Part shown: positions 25,110 to 35,335 of the stretch, in pieces
Position numbering within the stretch: position 1 is the first letter of the stretch
Layout: each line of letters opens with the position of its first letter
Source of the DNA: Apoderus coryli
Taxonomy: Eukaryota > Arthropoda > Insecta > Coleoptera > Attelabidae
DNA length: 64,000 nt
Direction: 5' to 3'
Assembly: GCA_911728435.2 (NCBI GenBank)
Contig: OU452200.1
Span: 28,845,715-28,909,714 of the forward strand
The notes under the pieces: generated by a model
Seen by the model: only the letters and a program-made list of their open reading frames with translations
The model's database searches: none
Told to the model about the DNA's origin: nothing
Program-made: the position numbers and the translations under genes

Positions 25110-25212
25110 GATCCCCTTAAAACTAGAATTACTCGAGCCTGTAGGCAGATATCTCGGGGAACATTACGAAACCTCCGACAAGAATTTGAAAATAGGCTGT
25201 ATATTATTTAGA
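25110..25212 (+). pseudogene. Mariner transposase C-terminal fragment
   Basis: The frame reads ITRACRQISRGTLRNLRQEF, then ENRLYII and stop. This I-x-x-A-C-x-x-I-x-x-x-x-L-x-N-V-R-x-x-F-x-x-R-L pattern is the C-terminal end of DD41D-type mariner transposases and is comparable to the end of the copy at 32300-32451. Everything upstream is missing; it abuts the R1 relic. Confidence 0.6.
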
Positions 25213-26089
25213 AAATAATGGAAATCACTTTCAGACTTTAATCAATACTTAATTTTCCCATTTTTGTCTACTACATTAATTTCATTTACGTATTGAACAA
25301 TTTTGTGTTGTGTTTTTGCTGAAAATCCTGTCTACTTTACATGACGAGTTATTCTAGGTGGCTAGTTTTAAAATGAAAGCACTGTATAATTTTGTATGTT
25401 GGTATTACAGGGACAGATGGAAATTAATTACATGGTTCGCCTTTTTGTAATTGTTAATTTAACAAATTCAATGTAACTTATAGAAAAAGACCAATAACAA
25501 AAATAATACCCATTTCACAGATTTATAACAAAATATGTCAAACACCAAGTTTATTATTAGATATGTGATATTTTCACATAAACTTCGTAGGTGTTGATAA
25601 AACGTAATAAATGTCATATAGAGAGTGTCCTGATTTATATAATGTCTCGGAGGAGTGTAGGTTGTTTCTATGCAGCTGTGAATTTCTTTGTGTAAATTTT
25701 TTTAATTTCGCCCCTGTACAGCTTTATGTTTCGTAAAACAAACTAGAACATTTTATTAATAATTTATGTGTTAAGCCACCGGTCACTGTTGTATAATATA
25801 TTAAAACCTTTTTAAAATTTTCGTATTGTCGGTTCCACAATAATTTGTTGATCCCTTAAGTGCAATCAGATTTAAATGAGACCCTTAGTCGTAAAACCCG
25901 TTAAATATCGGCGAGCTGTATACAGATGAGGGTGGCAAAATTTCTTTATTAGTTAAATATACTAGCGATGAAAAACTGTTCCAAATAAAAATTGTAAAGA
26001 TTTAAGTGCTCTGTCGTTCGATATATAACATTGGTATTTACTATTAACAATGGAAAAAATATGAGTTTTTTAAACTTTTTTAAAATTAA
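25213..26089. other. AT-rich intergenic DNA
   Basis: No gene, RNA or transposon terminus was recognised. Confidence 0.35.
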
Positions 26090-26225
26090 CTTTCCGATTT
26101 CAACCGCCAACGAACTCAAGTGATTGACCTAGCCGATTCTTGAATGAAATTTTGTGTCGATTGGTTAACAAATGCAGCATAGAATGTGCTCCAAATTTGC
26201 TATATCCCATATAGTATATACGAGT
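26090..26225. repeat. Dispersed repeat R3, copy 1
   Basis: Shares with 59060-59230 the succession GATTCxxGA...GACCTAG-CGATT, ATTTTGT-TCGATTGGT, CTAGAA-GTGC-like and CTATATCCCATATA. The distal half of the same family appears at 32887-33015. It is non-coding. It directly precedes the mariner at 26228. Confidence 0.55.
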
Positions 26226-26227
26226 AT

Positions 26228-27386
26228 AAGGTTTTCCAATAGTGATGATATGATTTTGAAGCGACGTTGCGGCTATTTGTAATATGTCATTTGTTTGTGA
26301 TTGTATTCAGTAGTGTTTACAATTTCATCATGGAGAGATATACGCAAGAACAACGTTTACAAATTATTCAGTTTTATTATCAAAATAATCGTTCTCCAAT
26401 TGCAACTTTTCGTGCGCTTTTGCCATTTTATAGTCGTAATAAACGTTCAAGTGTGCTCGCTATTCGTCGAATTGCTGAAAATCTTGAGCGTACATTTTCT
26501 TTACATAATGTGCAAGTGCCAATAAGACAAAGAACCGCCCGAAGTAATGCAAATATTGCTGCCGTTCAGGGAAGTGTTGCTGAAGACCGCAATTTGTTGA
26601 TTCCGAGACGTTCTCAACAATTGGGACTGTCTCAAGGCACAACCTGGCGGATTTTGAGAAAGGATTTGGGTTTGCATCCGTATAAAATTATTCTCACTCA
26701 AGAAATGAAGCCATTGGACCACCGTAAACGTCGTGAATTTGCTGATTTTGCCTTGGAACAACTTGAAAACGATAACGATTTTTTTAAGACAATCATCGTC
26801 TCCGATGAGGCACACTTTCATCTGAGCGGTCGATTCTGGTGCGAAGAAAATCCACAAATTATTCATGAAAAACCATTACATTAGCCTAAATTGACAATTT
26901 GGTGTGGTTTTTGGTCTGGTGGAATCATCGGTCCGTACTTCTTTCGAAATGATGTTGGTAATACCGTTACTGTAAATGTAGAGCGGTATAGATTGATGAT
27001 AACCAACTTTTTATGTGCGATTTTGGAAGAAGTTGATCTTGACAACATTTGGTTCCAGCAAGACGGGATTACGTGCCACACAGCAAATGCAACAATTGAA
27101 TTATTGCGAGAAAAGTTTGGAGATTCGATTATTTCAAAAAATTGTGATATTGAATGGCCTCCAAGAAGTTGTGATTTAACCCCATTTCTTGTGGGGTTAT
27201 TTAAAGTCATTGGTCTTTCGAAATAAACCAGACACTCTTTAAGCTTTACGAGTCAATATTGAACGTGCCATTCATGACATGCGACTTGATTTAGTCGAAA
27301 AAGTGCTCGAAAATTAAAAATAAAAACAACAAACTGCATTTTGATTTTCCACATCCGTTAAAACCGCGTTTTGAAAAACCAATATA
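26228..27386 (+). mobile_element. Mariner-type element (DD41D group), decayed
   Basis: The span holds a broken transposase gene. The left edge reads TATAAGGTTTTCCAATAG near 26226. The right edge, reverse-complemented, reads ATATTGGTTTTTCAAAACGC near 27385. The terminal resemblance (GGTTTT-C-A) is weak but placed correctly for a roughly 1.15-kb element with TA insertion preference. The right end contains ACCGCGTTTTG, similar to words in the neighbouring region 28704-28978. Confidence 0.55.
26330..27226 (+). pseudogene. Mariner (DD41D) transposase, in-frame stop and 3' deletion
   Basis: I start at ATG 26330 (MERYTQEQRLQIIQFYY), which opens the N-terminal helix-turn-helix seen in this family. 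A second DNA-binding part (RTARSNANIAAV) and GTTWRILRKDLGLHPYKI follow. The catalytic core shows IIVSDEAHFHLSG (first Asp), a TAG stop at 26882-26884, then LTIWCGFWSGGIIGPYFFRN in the same frame, and WFQQDGITCHTA (second Asp). The third Asp motif (LTPLDFFLWGY in relatives) is destroyed: the sequence reads CDLTPFLVGLF, consistent with a small deletion near 27185. The NKQNCRIW-type stretch after the first Asp is also shortened. The enzyme would be inactive. Confidence 0.85.
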
Positions 27387-27495
27387 GTAAAACAGCTTTT
27401 AATTCGGAAAATAATTTAAACAAAATGTATTAAAACAATTAGGTATATAGTAAGTCCTAAACCTTCAAGCCGATGTCTTCCTCATTACAATCATA

Positions 27496-28640
27496 CAATT
27501 ATGGATCTACACCATCAGACTCCCGGTCTGCAGCTTCATCGTCCCCTGTATTATGCCTTAGACCTGTATTTAGTAGATTCTTATACCAGGCAAACATTTC
27601 ATTCTCTTCCCATTTTTCCTGGTAATGTTTTAACAGAGTCTCAACGTTTTCTAGCTTGATCCTTTTAATGTTGTTGCACAGTGCAATTTTTTTAGGCTGG
27701 CAAGTTTCTAACTTTGCACCCCGTTTTAAGTAGCTCTGATATTGTTTTTCGTTGTCTGTTCTGTAAAAAATTTCTAATTTTGTCTAACACTTGTCACCAA
27801 ATCTTTTAAAATGAACTCGCTTAACTTCTTGTATACCATCGACTCTCTTAAATTTTAAAACCGATAGTTCCTTCCAATCCAACAATTCCCAATTTTCTCC
27901 CAGCACTTGAACATTTCCAACATCTCTAAAAATGTTCCAGTATTCTTCCTTTGTTGTAATTTCCGAACGCTTTCTACATATCTTCTCTATCCGGCCAAAT
28001 ACCCTGTCCGCGGGCAGATACGAATGTCCTCTTACGGGAAAATACAGTACTATCTCTTGAATATGTTTTGGTGCCTTGTTCGAAAGCCAAAACATCAACA
28101 TGTGGATAATAAAAGAATTTTTATTCTGGTCTCCGCACCCATCCGTGAATAGTCTAACTAATTTACAACTCTCTGGAAATTCCCAATTTGTCAAGAAATA
28201 ATATAGTGCTGATCCTATCTCATTCGGACCCCTTTTCGCCTGATTCTCTGTCCATGTATAAAAATAAGGATGCCTTGTACTAGGTTCTGTTATACAAAAG
28301 TTGTATAAAGCAAGTTGACGCAAATAAAATGCTTCCTGTATATTCATTTTAGGAAGAGCATGAACTTGCTGCAAGTCAAAACATACTGTAAAGCTATTCT
28401 CCGGACATTCTTTCAAAAAAATGTGGAATTGGGCCCTCATTTTATGAACTTTCAGTTCAGTCATAGAATTTGCTTTCAAATCTTCATCTTTTGTGCATTT
28501 AATAGTGTTTTTTAAACGTGTACATAAACTGCATACATCGGTTGCGGGATTTCCAAAACAGATATTGAAATTCCATCCATTTTTACTTTTTAAATAATAC
28601 GTACAAAAGAACAGATAAACATAACATGCGCATCAGACAA
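27496..28640 (-). pseudogene. DUF7869-like (transposase-like) gene, one internal stop
   Basis: The main frame covers 27784-28479. It continues upstream to about 28640 (YYLKSKNGWNFNICFGN, then a C-x-x-C at CSLC). It also continues downstream past a single in-frame TAG at 27784-27786 for about 95 codons to near 27497. Features are CFDLQQVHALPKMNIQEAF, FYLRQLALYNFCI, LFTDGCGDQNKN (acidic box) and RGHSYLPADRVFGRIEK. This order matches the insect proteins annotated with DUF7869, which I take to be an RNase-H-like transposase-type domain. The D residues in FDLQ and FTDGCG are the likely catalytic candidates. The downstream extension staying in frame implies the stop is recent. No inverted repeats were identified. 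Confidence 0.65.
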
Positions 28641-28703
28641 TTGCCGCTAAAGAACTATTTATTTACAGCTGATCCTAATAACCTCCCACTTATTAAAAGA
28701 AAT

Positions 28704-28978
28704 ACTGCGTTTTGTCATGCAAGCGCAACTTTATACACAAACAATAACTTGCAAAGTTGCATTATGATTTTCCAAGCAGAGTAATAGACTGCGTTTTGTA
28801 TTTCCTAGTTGAAACCAATGACTGCGCTTTGCAGAACACCACAAAGTTTCACTTGCTATTACATAGAGAAAAACTGTGATTTGTCGTTCCAAATTAGCTT
28901 TATCGTGTAGAGCACTGTTGAAAATATAATATTTCATGCCTAACTCAATTTTGCCAATTTTGCAAAAACTGCGGTTTG
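28704..28978. repeat. Cluster of five ACTGCGTTTTG-like direct repeats
   Basis: ACTGCGTTTTG occurs at 28704 and 28788, ACTGCGCTTTG at 28821, ACTGTGATTTG at 28873 and ACTGCGGTTTG at 28968, all in the same orientation. They lie just 5' of the minus-strand transposase-like gene, so they could be subterminal transposase-binding repeats. Two similar words (ACTGCATTTTG at 27333, ACCGCGTTTTG at 27363) lie at the other side but inside the mariner end. Confidence 0.5.
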
Positions 28979-29048
28979 CAGATCACCTCCTCAAGTGTGT
29001 TTTTTTTAAGAAATCATATCACTCTTATTGGATAACCCCATATATAAA

Positions 29049-29082
<34 letters not shown>

Positions 29083-29352
29083 GTTTATTTGCAGTTCAAA
29101 AATAAAATACAAATTCTTCATATAGACTTAAATTTAAAAATAAAACGAACTACAAAAAGGGTTAGATGGCAGTAGACACTGATATAATAATCTAACCCCA
29201 AAAAAAAAAACTAATAAACTTGAAATCCTAAGAAAAAATAGTACTCCAATGCACACATAATTCAACACAATTTATAATAATAACAAATTGCCGACTGAGT
29301 GGATAGACGAATTTTTATAATATCAATTAATTACTCCTTAATATATAAGGAA

Positions 29353-29556
29353 CTAAAATTCAACATTAATTATAAAAGACACAACATTATAAATACATCC
29401 ACCACCCCTTCCCCTGCAATCATTTCCTATTATTGAATAACCTGGAATACCAACTAAAGAATCTGATAAATTACTTGATAACCAAGTCTCTGACACACCA
29501 ACTAAATCATAACAATTCTGAACAACATGTGTTTTGTATTTGAATTCGTTGAACAA
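29353..29556 (-). pseudogene. LINE apurinic-like endonuclease, N-terminal fragment
   Basis: The translation contains YDLVGVSETWLSSNLSDSLV, then GIPGYSIIGNDCRGRGGG. The SETWL box holds the catalytic Glu of APE-type LINE endonucleases. The GYxxxxxDRxGRGGG box that follows is conserved in CR1 and Jockey groups. The frame ends about 15 codons later where the element is deleted. Confidence 0.8.
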
Positions 29557-29642
29557 TATAAAGAATCCTGTGTAAGCATATTGCTAAATATTTCAATTAT
29601 ATTATAATAATTAATTATTTAAAAAAAAAAAACAAAAAAAAC

Positions 29643-30519
29643 TTAGTCCGTAACAGATTTTCCACTATTATCACTATTACTTCTTGTGATTTTTGGGCTA
29701 TATTGAAATTTCTGTCTCTTTCTTTTCGGATTATTGGTTAGGTTACTCTGTGCCGTAGAAAGTTTATTTACGATCGTAGGCTTATCCCCGACTTTTACAC
29801 CACACGTTGACGCAGCTTTTTGACTCTTATTTACATGAGCCGGAACAGCAACACCATTACTCACGTCATTTTCAGCTACTTCCGACTCACTGCTAAGAGA
29901 TTCAATAGTCTTGAGATCATCAATTGTATAAACAGAACCGTCAATTTTTAGCTTATTGCCGACAATTTTAACATCCCTTTGCTGTGATTTGGCTTCTTTA
30001 AAGTGAATACGAAGAATTTTTTGTTCCTCACGTTCAGAAGGAGTCAAATCATTAGAAATTGATATGCCCTTACCATTCAGCTTCTTTAGAAGATCTTTAT
30101 TGACAAACAGCGAACGTTTTTTAAGGTACGACACAAATTCCAGTACAACCGGGGCCGTATCAGATCTGCCAAGTCTATACACATTATTTATATCACTCGC
30201 GTTGATATCAGTTACAAGTTCATGTTTTAATAGATCAATACAGAAGTTCAGGTGATTTAGCGTTTAAACCAAATATTAATAAATTGTTCTTCCGATATAT
30301 TTTCTCTAGCGAAAGACACTTTTGTTTCAATTCAGCAACCTCTTCTTTAGTTTCGTGCAGACTAGACTTTAAATGAGCTGTTGCAGAGTCAATCTTACTA
30401 GTTATGTCGTTAGTCTGACATTGCATTGCTGTCATAAGAATTTTACATAACTGTTTTTGGTCTTCAGGTATCGACTCGAGGTCCATATTATTTTTTCCTG
30501 GTGCACAAGGTCCACAACC
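29643..30519 (-). pseudogene. LINE ORF1 (coiled coil plus RRM-like), one frameshift
   Basis: The frame starts with an ATG near 30486 (MDLESIPEDQKQ), with in-frame codons upstream. It contains a heptad-like coiled coil (DITSKIDSATAHLKSSLHET and onward), then KNNLLIFGLN, the first strand of the RRM-like domain of LINE ORF1 proteins. Near 30250 the frame shifts by one base. The other frame continues NFCIDLLKHELVTDINASDI, NNVYRLGR and VVLEFVSYLKKRSLF, then a basic tail with KRKRQKF. RLGR...P-V-x-L-E-F is the second RRM hallmark. The protein would bind LINE RNA. One indel inactivates it. Confidence 0.75.
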
Positions 30520-30805
30520 CAAAATAAAATATCTATAGTAGGTACTTACACTCCTTATCAAGTACTAATAGATAGGCGAAACTGAACCTTATTGAAAAAT
30601 ACGAACACTAGGATACATCTCGTTCTATTTGACAAAAAAAAGACAACGTTAACCGCACTGAATTATGTTCAAAATTTATCAAATTCAACACAACCATATA
30701 ACTGAACTATCAATAACTTTTTATAATTTTTGTACGTTTCAAACTATATTAAATTTAAAATTAAAGCAGGAGCACAATTTAACGTGTTTAATGTATATGT
30801 ATATA

Positions 30806-32886
30806 CAGGGTGGTCCAACGAAAAGTTTGCACCTAGCTTTTCTCTTTTTTTTGTAGTCGAATGCGAAAATGCTCGGACACGTCGATTTTGCTTTTGAGGG
30901 GGACACATTTTAAACATATTTTTCGATCTGCGCCTTTAACCCCCTAGCGGGGGTGAGTAACAACCCTAAAATTTTAAATGGAAAGAGGGGTCTAATGACA
31001 TATCATTTGAAAGGACACAAAATTGTCTTTCTAATGATACCCTATTTGTCGAATTTTACTAAAACAGTTAATACGAAAACGACTTTAAAGACATTAAGCC
31101 GATAATTTTGGTATTAATGAGAAATACAAATAAGTTTTAATTATTACGACTGAAAACAACTACAATCATTTCTAAATTATTTACTTTGAAGAAAAACGGG
31201 ATTTCAAAAACACTATCTTATTTATCAGAACTAAATTCCTCACTAATCGTTTGCGTTTTTTGTTGAAATAAAAACTGCAGATACGTGTAGGAAAAGAATT
31301 TACACCGTTTATTTTAGTCTTTTCATTGATTCAGTTTGGTTGCTTCTCAAGTTATTTTACTTTTACCGTACAAAATGATTTATTCCATTCTAGAACGAGT
31401 TGAAATTGTTAAACTTTATTTTCAAAATAATAGTAGTGCTAGACTTACGGCTCGCTTATTTAATGAGAGACATCCCGATAAAAATGTGAATGATGTGTAC
31501 GTTGGCAAGTTAGTTAAAAAGTTTGTAGATACCGGATCTGTCTGTAATGTAAAACACCAGCCGCAGAAACCGATCAGAAATGAAGCTGTGGAAGTCGCTG
31601 TTTTAGGGCATGTTGAAATGGATCATAGTCAAAGTACCCGTCAACTAGCTGAAGCCTCAGGTGTCTCCCGTTCGTCCATAATACGAATTTTAAAAGCGTA
31701 CAAATTTCATCCGTACAAAATCAAATTAGTACAGGAACTAAATGAGGATGATCCTGATAGAAGGCTGCAATTTTGTGAAGCAATGAGCCAGCGTTTAATT
31801 GAAGATCCGCAATTATTATTTAACATTTGTTTTTCCGACGAATGCACATTTTATTTGAATGGAGCTGTAAATAGGCACAATTGCCGTTACTGGGATGACA
31901 GTAACCCACATTTATTCCGTGAGGTTCATACCCAGTATCCTCAAAAAATAAACGTCTGGTGTGGCATATTAGGAAATCATATTATAGGACCACTTTTTAT
32001 TCCTGGAAATTTAACTGGTGAAGTGTACCTAAACATGCTTGAAGACACAATTGATCCTTTAATAACATAACAAATAATAGAAGATGACCAAAATCATACT
32101 GCTGATCGGCTTTATTTCCAGCAAGATGGAGCACCTCCGCACTATGTGGCTCCTGTAAGACAGTTCTTAGATGACCGGTTCCCTGGACGGTGGATTGGAA
32201 GGAGGGGCCCAATTGAATGGCCTGCCAGGTCACCGGATTTATCGCCTTTAGACTTTTTTCTTTGGGGGCACTTAAAAAATAAATGTTTTGCCACGAAGCC
32301 CGAGTCCATAGAAGATCTTCGCCAACGCATTACAGAAGAGTGCAGAAACATAACACCTGATATGCTACAAAATGTTAGAAATAGATTTGAACAAAATCTG
32401 TATTATTGTATGGAATCAAATGGGTCACATTTTCAACATTTGTTAATGTAACGTTTTAATAAATCAATTTAACAGCTTGTTTACTTTTTTTACAAAGCAA
32501 TGTTAAAACTAACAAACATTGGAATGTACTAACGATTGCAGGTGTTTTCACTCGCAATAATTAAAACTTATTTGTATTTCTCATTAATACCAAAATTATC
32601 GGCTTAATGTCTTTAAAGTCGTTTTCGTATTAACTGTTTTAGTAATATAGGGTATCATTAGAAAGACAATTTTGTGTCCTTTCAAATGATATGTCATTAG
32701 ACCCCTCTTTCCATTTAAAATTTTAGGGTTGTTACTCACCCCCGCTAGGGGGTTAAAGGCGCAGATCGAAAAATATGTTTAAAATGTGTCCCCCTCAAAA
32801 GCAAAATCGACGTGTCCGAGCATTTTTGCATTCGACTACAAAAAAAAGAGAAAAGCTAGGTGCAAACTTTTCGTTGGACCACCCTG
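30806..32886 (+). mobile_element. Mariner-type transposon with 340-bp inverted terminal repeats
   Basis: The left TIR is 30806-31145, starting CAGGGTGGTCCAACG after TA at 30804-30805. The right TIR is 32556-32886, ending CGTTGGACCACCCTG. The arms are nearly identical; the main difference is a 9-base deletion in the right arm opposite TTGTCGAATTT near 31050. Such long TIRs are unusual for mariners, whose TIRs are commonly about 30 bp. The transposase gene lies centrally and is broken by one stop. Near-identity of the arms indicates recent activity or very recent loss. Confidence 0.9.
31375..32451 (+). pseudogene. DD41D mariner transposase, single in-frame stop
   Basis: ATG 31375 (MIYSILERVEIVKLYFQNN) is chosen because it opens the first helix-turn-helix; the upstream Met is in non-conserved leader. 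The order is HTH 1 (residues 5-55), HTH 2 (STRQLAEASGVSRSSIIRIL, about 90-115) and HPYKIKLVQEL. The catalytic core follows with CFSDECTFYLNG, NVWCGILGNHIIGPLF, FQQDGAPPHYV and LSPLDFFLWGHLKN. The spacing between the second and third Asp is 41 residues, so the signature is DD41D. A TAA at 32068-32070 interrupts the frame, which then resumes without a shift to the normal C-terminus (MESNGSHFQHLLM). The total of about 358 codons is full length. Confidence 0.9.
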
Positions 32887-33015
32887 AATATAGGTATATA
32901 AACTTTTGAACTCATTTTTACAGTTCAGGGGTCATGAAATGAAGGACTGCATAAAAATTTTGTGTCAATCTCCTTAATAGTTAGATTTTTTTTTGAAAAT
33001 CTACTAAATATATGG
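32887..33015. repeat. Dispersed repeat R3, copy 2 (partial)
   Basis: Shares with 59175-59315 ATATAAACTTTTGA, the word AGGGGTCAT-AAATGAAG-ACTGCATAAAA, and AATAGTTAGATTTTTTTTT. It directly abuts the right end of the long-TIR mariner. Confidence 0.6.
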
Positions 33016-33343
33016 CTCAAACATTATTCGCTCGGCCTCGACTCGTCCAGGCGAAATCAGCACTAATGAATTTCCCAAAAACATATTTTCTTATTCTTAA
33101 AGGGGTTGGTTCGATAAGTTAATATAAAAACACCTTGCGGTATACCATAGTTTGCAGGTCACTGTCACTGTCTATTGTTAACTCATTAATACGGATTGTG
33201 TTTGAACAAACTCTCACGCAAGGGATTCGATTTGTGTTCTGCTGAGCAATGTGAAAAAGAATCCGACTAGAAGTCGGTACTCTGTATACTGTGTCCCAAA
33301 TTGGTCTAGACTGCATGGTAGTGACGTTGTTAGCAGATATATA
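33016..33343. other. Spacer, no gene seen
   Basis: No supported coding or structural feature. Confidence 0.3.
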
Positions 33344-34358
33344 GAGAATAGCGGTTTTGGCGATCTGTTCCTAATTTTTTATGAAACTTAAGACGCCATA
33401 ATCACAATTAGGCTAGCCCTTTTACTTTTTATACGAGTACAATACATTTTTATAGGTGCATGTTTAGGATAATTATTCCATCCTCAGCATTTTATTCTTT
33501 ATTTAAGAGTCCAATTATTGCTAAATAAATAAGGCTAAAGATAGAGACAATTATTCAATAAGTTATTAAAATGTTAATTATTACTCTCATTGATAAAGTA
33601 CTTATTAGTTTTACTTAAGCATTTATATTTTGCTGTAATTTATTTTTAAATATATTAATGTCTTGTTCAAATGTATACATACAAAGTTAAAATGATGTTT
33701 TTAGTTTTGATTTGTAATGGTTTTTAATTAAAATTTTGGTTTTATATATTTCTACCATAGAAGAAGAACTGGAAATGTGCAAATCTCCATATTTTCTTAA
33801 TTTTTAAAAATAACCATAAACAATTATTATATATTTTTGAGAAACTAAAAATGAGATAAATCGAAAGAAAAATATATTATAGAAAAATTGGTACCAACGA
33901 TAAAACTAGATGTCGCCAAACACATCCTTTTACATCTCTGTACCGTGTGGAGTATATACTACATTATTTACGAGAGTTTGGCTGTCAACTACTGACCGAT
34001 CACCACTGGTGAGTCGTGGATCGACGAAACGGCCGTCTGGTGAAAGTATAGTGGTTGACAGACAAACTCTCGGATTTTAAGTCTTGTTTTGTTAAACAAG
34101 CTCATTTCATATATTATAGTGTTATATATTAAAGAAAACTCAAAATGGAAATGATAAAAAAAAACTGAGTACCCCACTGGATTCTAGGTAAAAACCATAT
34201 TATAATGAAACAGTGATTATTTTTTTGACAGCTTGCGTAATAACATGGGGGTCCCAAAATGCAGAACGTCCAAAAAGTAAAACGGGTACCCCAATTCTAA
34301 TTATGGGGTCTTAAGTTTCATCAAAAAGTAGGAACGGATCGCGAAAAGCGCTAGGCTC
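33344..34358. mobile_element. Inverted-repeat element carrying a hammerhead-like hairpin
   Basis: Left arm 33344-33440 and right arm 34265-34358 are imperfect reverse complements over about 95 bp. Shared words are CTTAAGTTTCAT, CGATC-GTTCCTA and CTTTTACTTTTT, read on one strand. The element has no coding capacity. Its centre-right holds the 102-bp hairpin described separately. This could be a non-autonomous transposon, or two inverted retroelement ends. Confidence 0.6.
33971..34072 (+). ncRNA. Hammerhead ribozyme-like RNA in a long stem
   Basis: The outer stem CGAGAGTTTG/CAAACTCTCG (33971-33980 with 34063-34072) continues as CTGTCAACTAC/GTGGTTGACAG. After an 8-base internal loop on each side comes CACCA/TGGTG (34001-34005 with 34038-34042), which is stem I. 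The core is CTGGTGA (34006-34012; consensus CUGANGA, so A6 is G). Stem II GTCG-tggat-CGAC is perfect. GAA follows, then A-C-ggcc-G-T as a very short stem III, then C at 34037 as the cleavage base. The asymmetric internal loops of the long stem I are where natural hammerheads make loop-loop contacts. Only the A6 change argues against activity. Confidence 0.65.
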
Positions 34359-34788
34359 TAACTATAATTAGTTGATTCAGAATCCCGAGTCCAGAGTAAG
34401 TAGGATATGTTACGGCGAACCTATTGGTAATAACTTCAAAATTATGATCAAACAAAGGGAATTCAGGGTGATCGTCTATCTGCACTGGAAACTTGCTAGG
34501 TAATTATCTGTTAGAATTCTAGTGTTTAATAATTCTAAAAGTTTATTTGACAGCTGATTATCAAATATGTTTATTTTCATAATAATATTTTAGCTTGGAA
34601 TGTTCTTCTAAGGAATTCTTGGCCATGGAGATAACTTCATTGCACCAATAGCTATTCTAGCTGCCTTGAATTCGATATATAGTTTTTAAGTTGCTCTTGA
34701 AAGGTGAGAGAAAATGCTTCCAACTCAAATATTTCTAGCTATTAACTACCGAAAAACGGAACTCATTTATTTCTAAGCTAGGATATAC
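34359..34788. other. Spacer, no gene seen
   Basis: AT-rich; no open frame or known repeat recognised. Confidence 0.3.
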
Positions 34789-34845
34789 AGGGCCGCGCCA
34801 ACACTCGGTGGCGCCTGTGTGCAAAAATTTCCGTAGCGCCCATAC
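34789..34845. mobile_element. hAT-like terminal sequence
   Basis: CAGGGCCGCGCC, then AACACTCGGTGGCGCC and GTAGCGCCC, has the GC-rich CAGGGCCG...GGCGCC character of hAT (ZMYM-type) transposon ends. A matching hAT transposase C-terminus lies at 38137-38715 in minus orientation, so this would be its 3' terminus. The Penelope-like element sits between them. Confidence 0.45.
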
Positions 34846-35335
34846 AAATTCAGTTTTCAAAAACATATTTGGTTTTGCTTTTGTTAAATAAAAAAAGTAG
34901 GTACGTCAGAAAAAACAAAAATTTATTAAATATAAAATAATCCAGCAAATTTTTATATAACATAAAAAATATAAAATATAATACAAAACAAATTATTATA
35001 AAATTGAAAAATCTCTTTGGCTTAAAAAAAAACAAAACTCTTTGCAAATCAAGATAATTAATTATACATAACAAAAACGTAAAGTATATTATATAAAACA
35101 TAAATAATTAAAATCTCTTTGGTTAAAAGAAAAAGAAAACTTCTCTTTGCAAGGTCTAACTATAATAAAAATAAATACCTATGTATATTTTTTTATATTT
35201 TTTTTTCTGCTTTTTTTCTTTGACCTCTTTTTTATAATTTTTTTAATTATTTTCTTGATTTTAGGTCAATTTGCAAATAATACTGCGATTTTACGAATGA
35301 CACATTGTATTTTATAAGAAAAGTCGAATAAATCT
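34846..35335. other. AT-rich segment, probable hAT 3' region
   Basis: Low-complexity A/T sequence with a repeated AAAACT-TCTTTGCAA word near 35030 and 35135. No protein is supported. Confidence 0.3.

Larger units (their letters stand above)
29056..30570 (-). mobile_element. CR1-like LINE with large internal deletion
   Basis: In minus orientation the element runs from ORF1 (about 30519) through the start of the endonuclease (29556-29353) directly to a 3' end at 29056-29100. That end reads TTTGAACTGCAAATAAACTT followed by a TTA-repeat tail. The same 3' end occurs at 45425-45490. Most of the endonuclease and the whole RT are missing, so this is an internally deleted but otherwise 5'-complete-looking copy. 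Confidence 0.75.

Noticed and set aside
27333..27373. Two ACTGCATTTTG/ACCGCGTTTTG words as the other end of the DUF7869-like element
   Set aside because: They fall in the right terminal part of the mariner at 26228-27386 and are in the same, not inverted, orientation as the 28704-28978 cluster.
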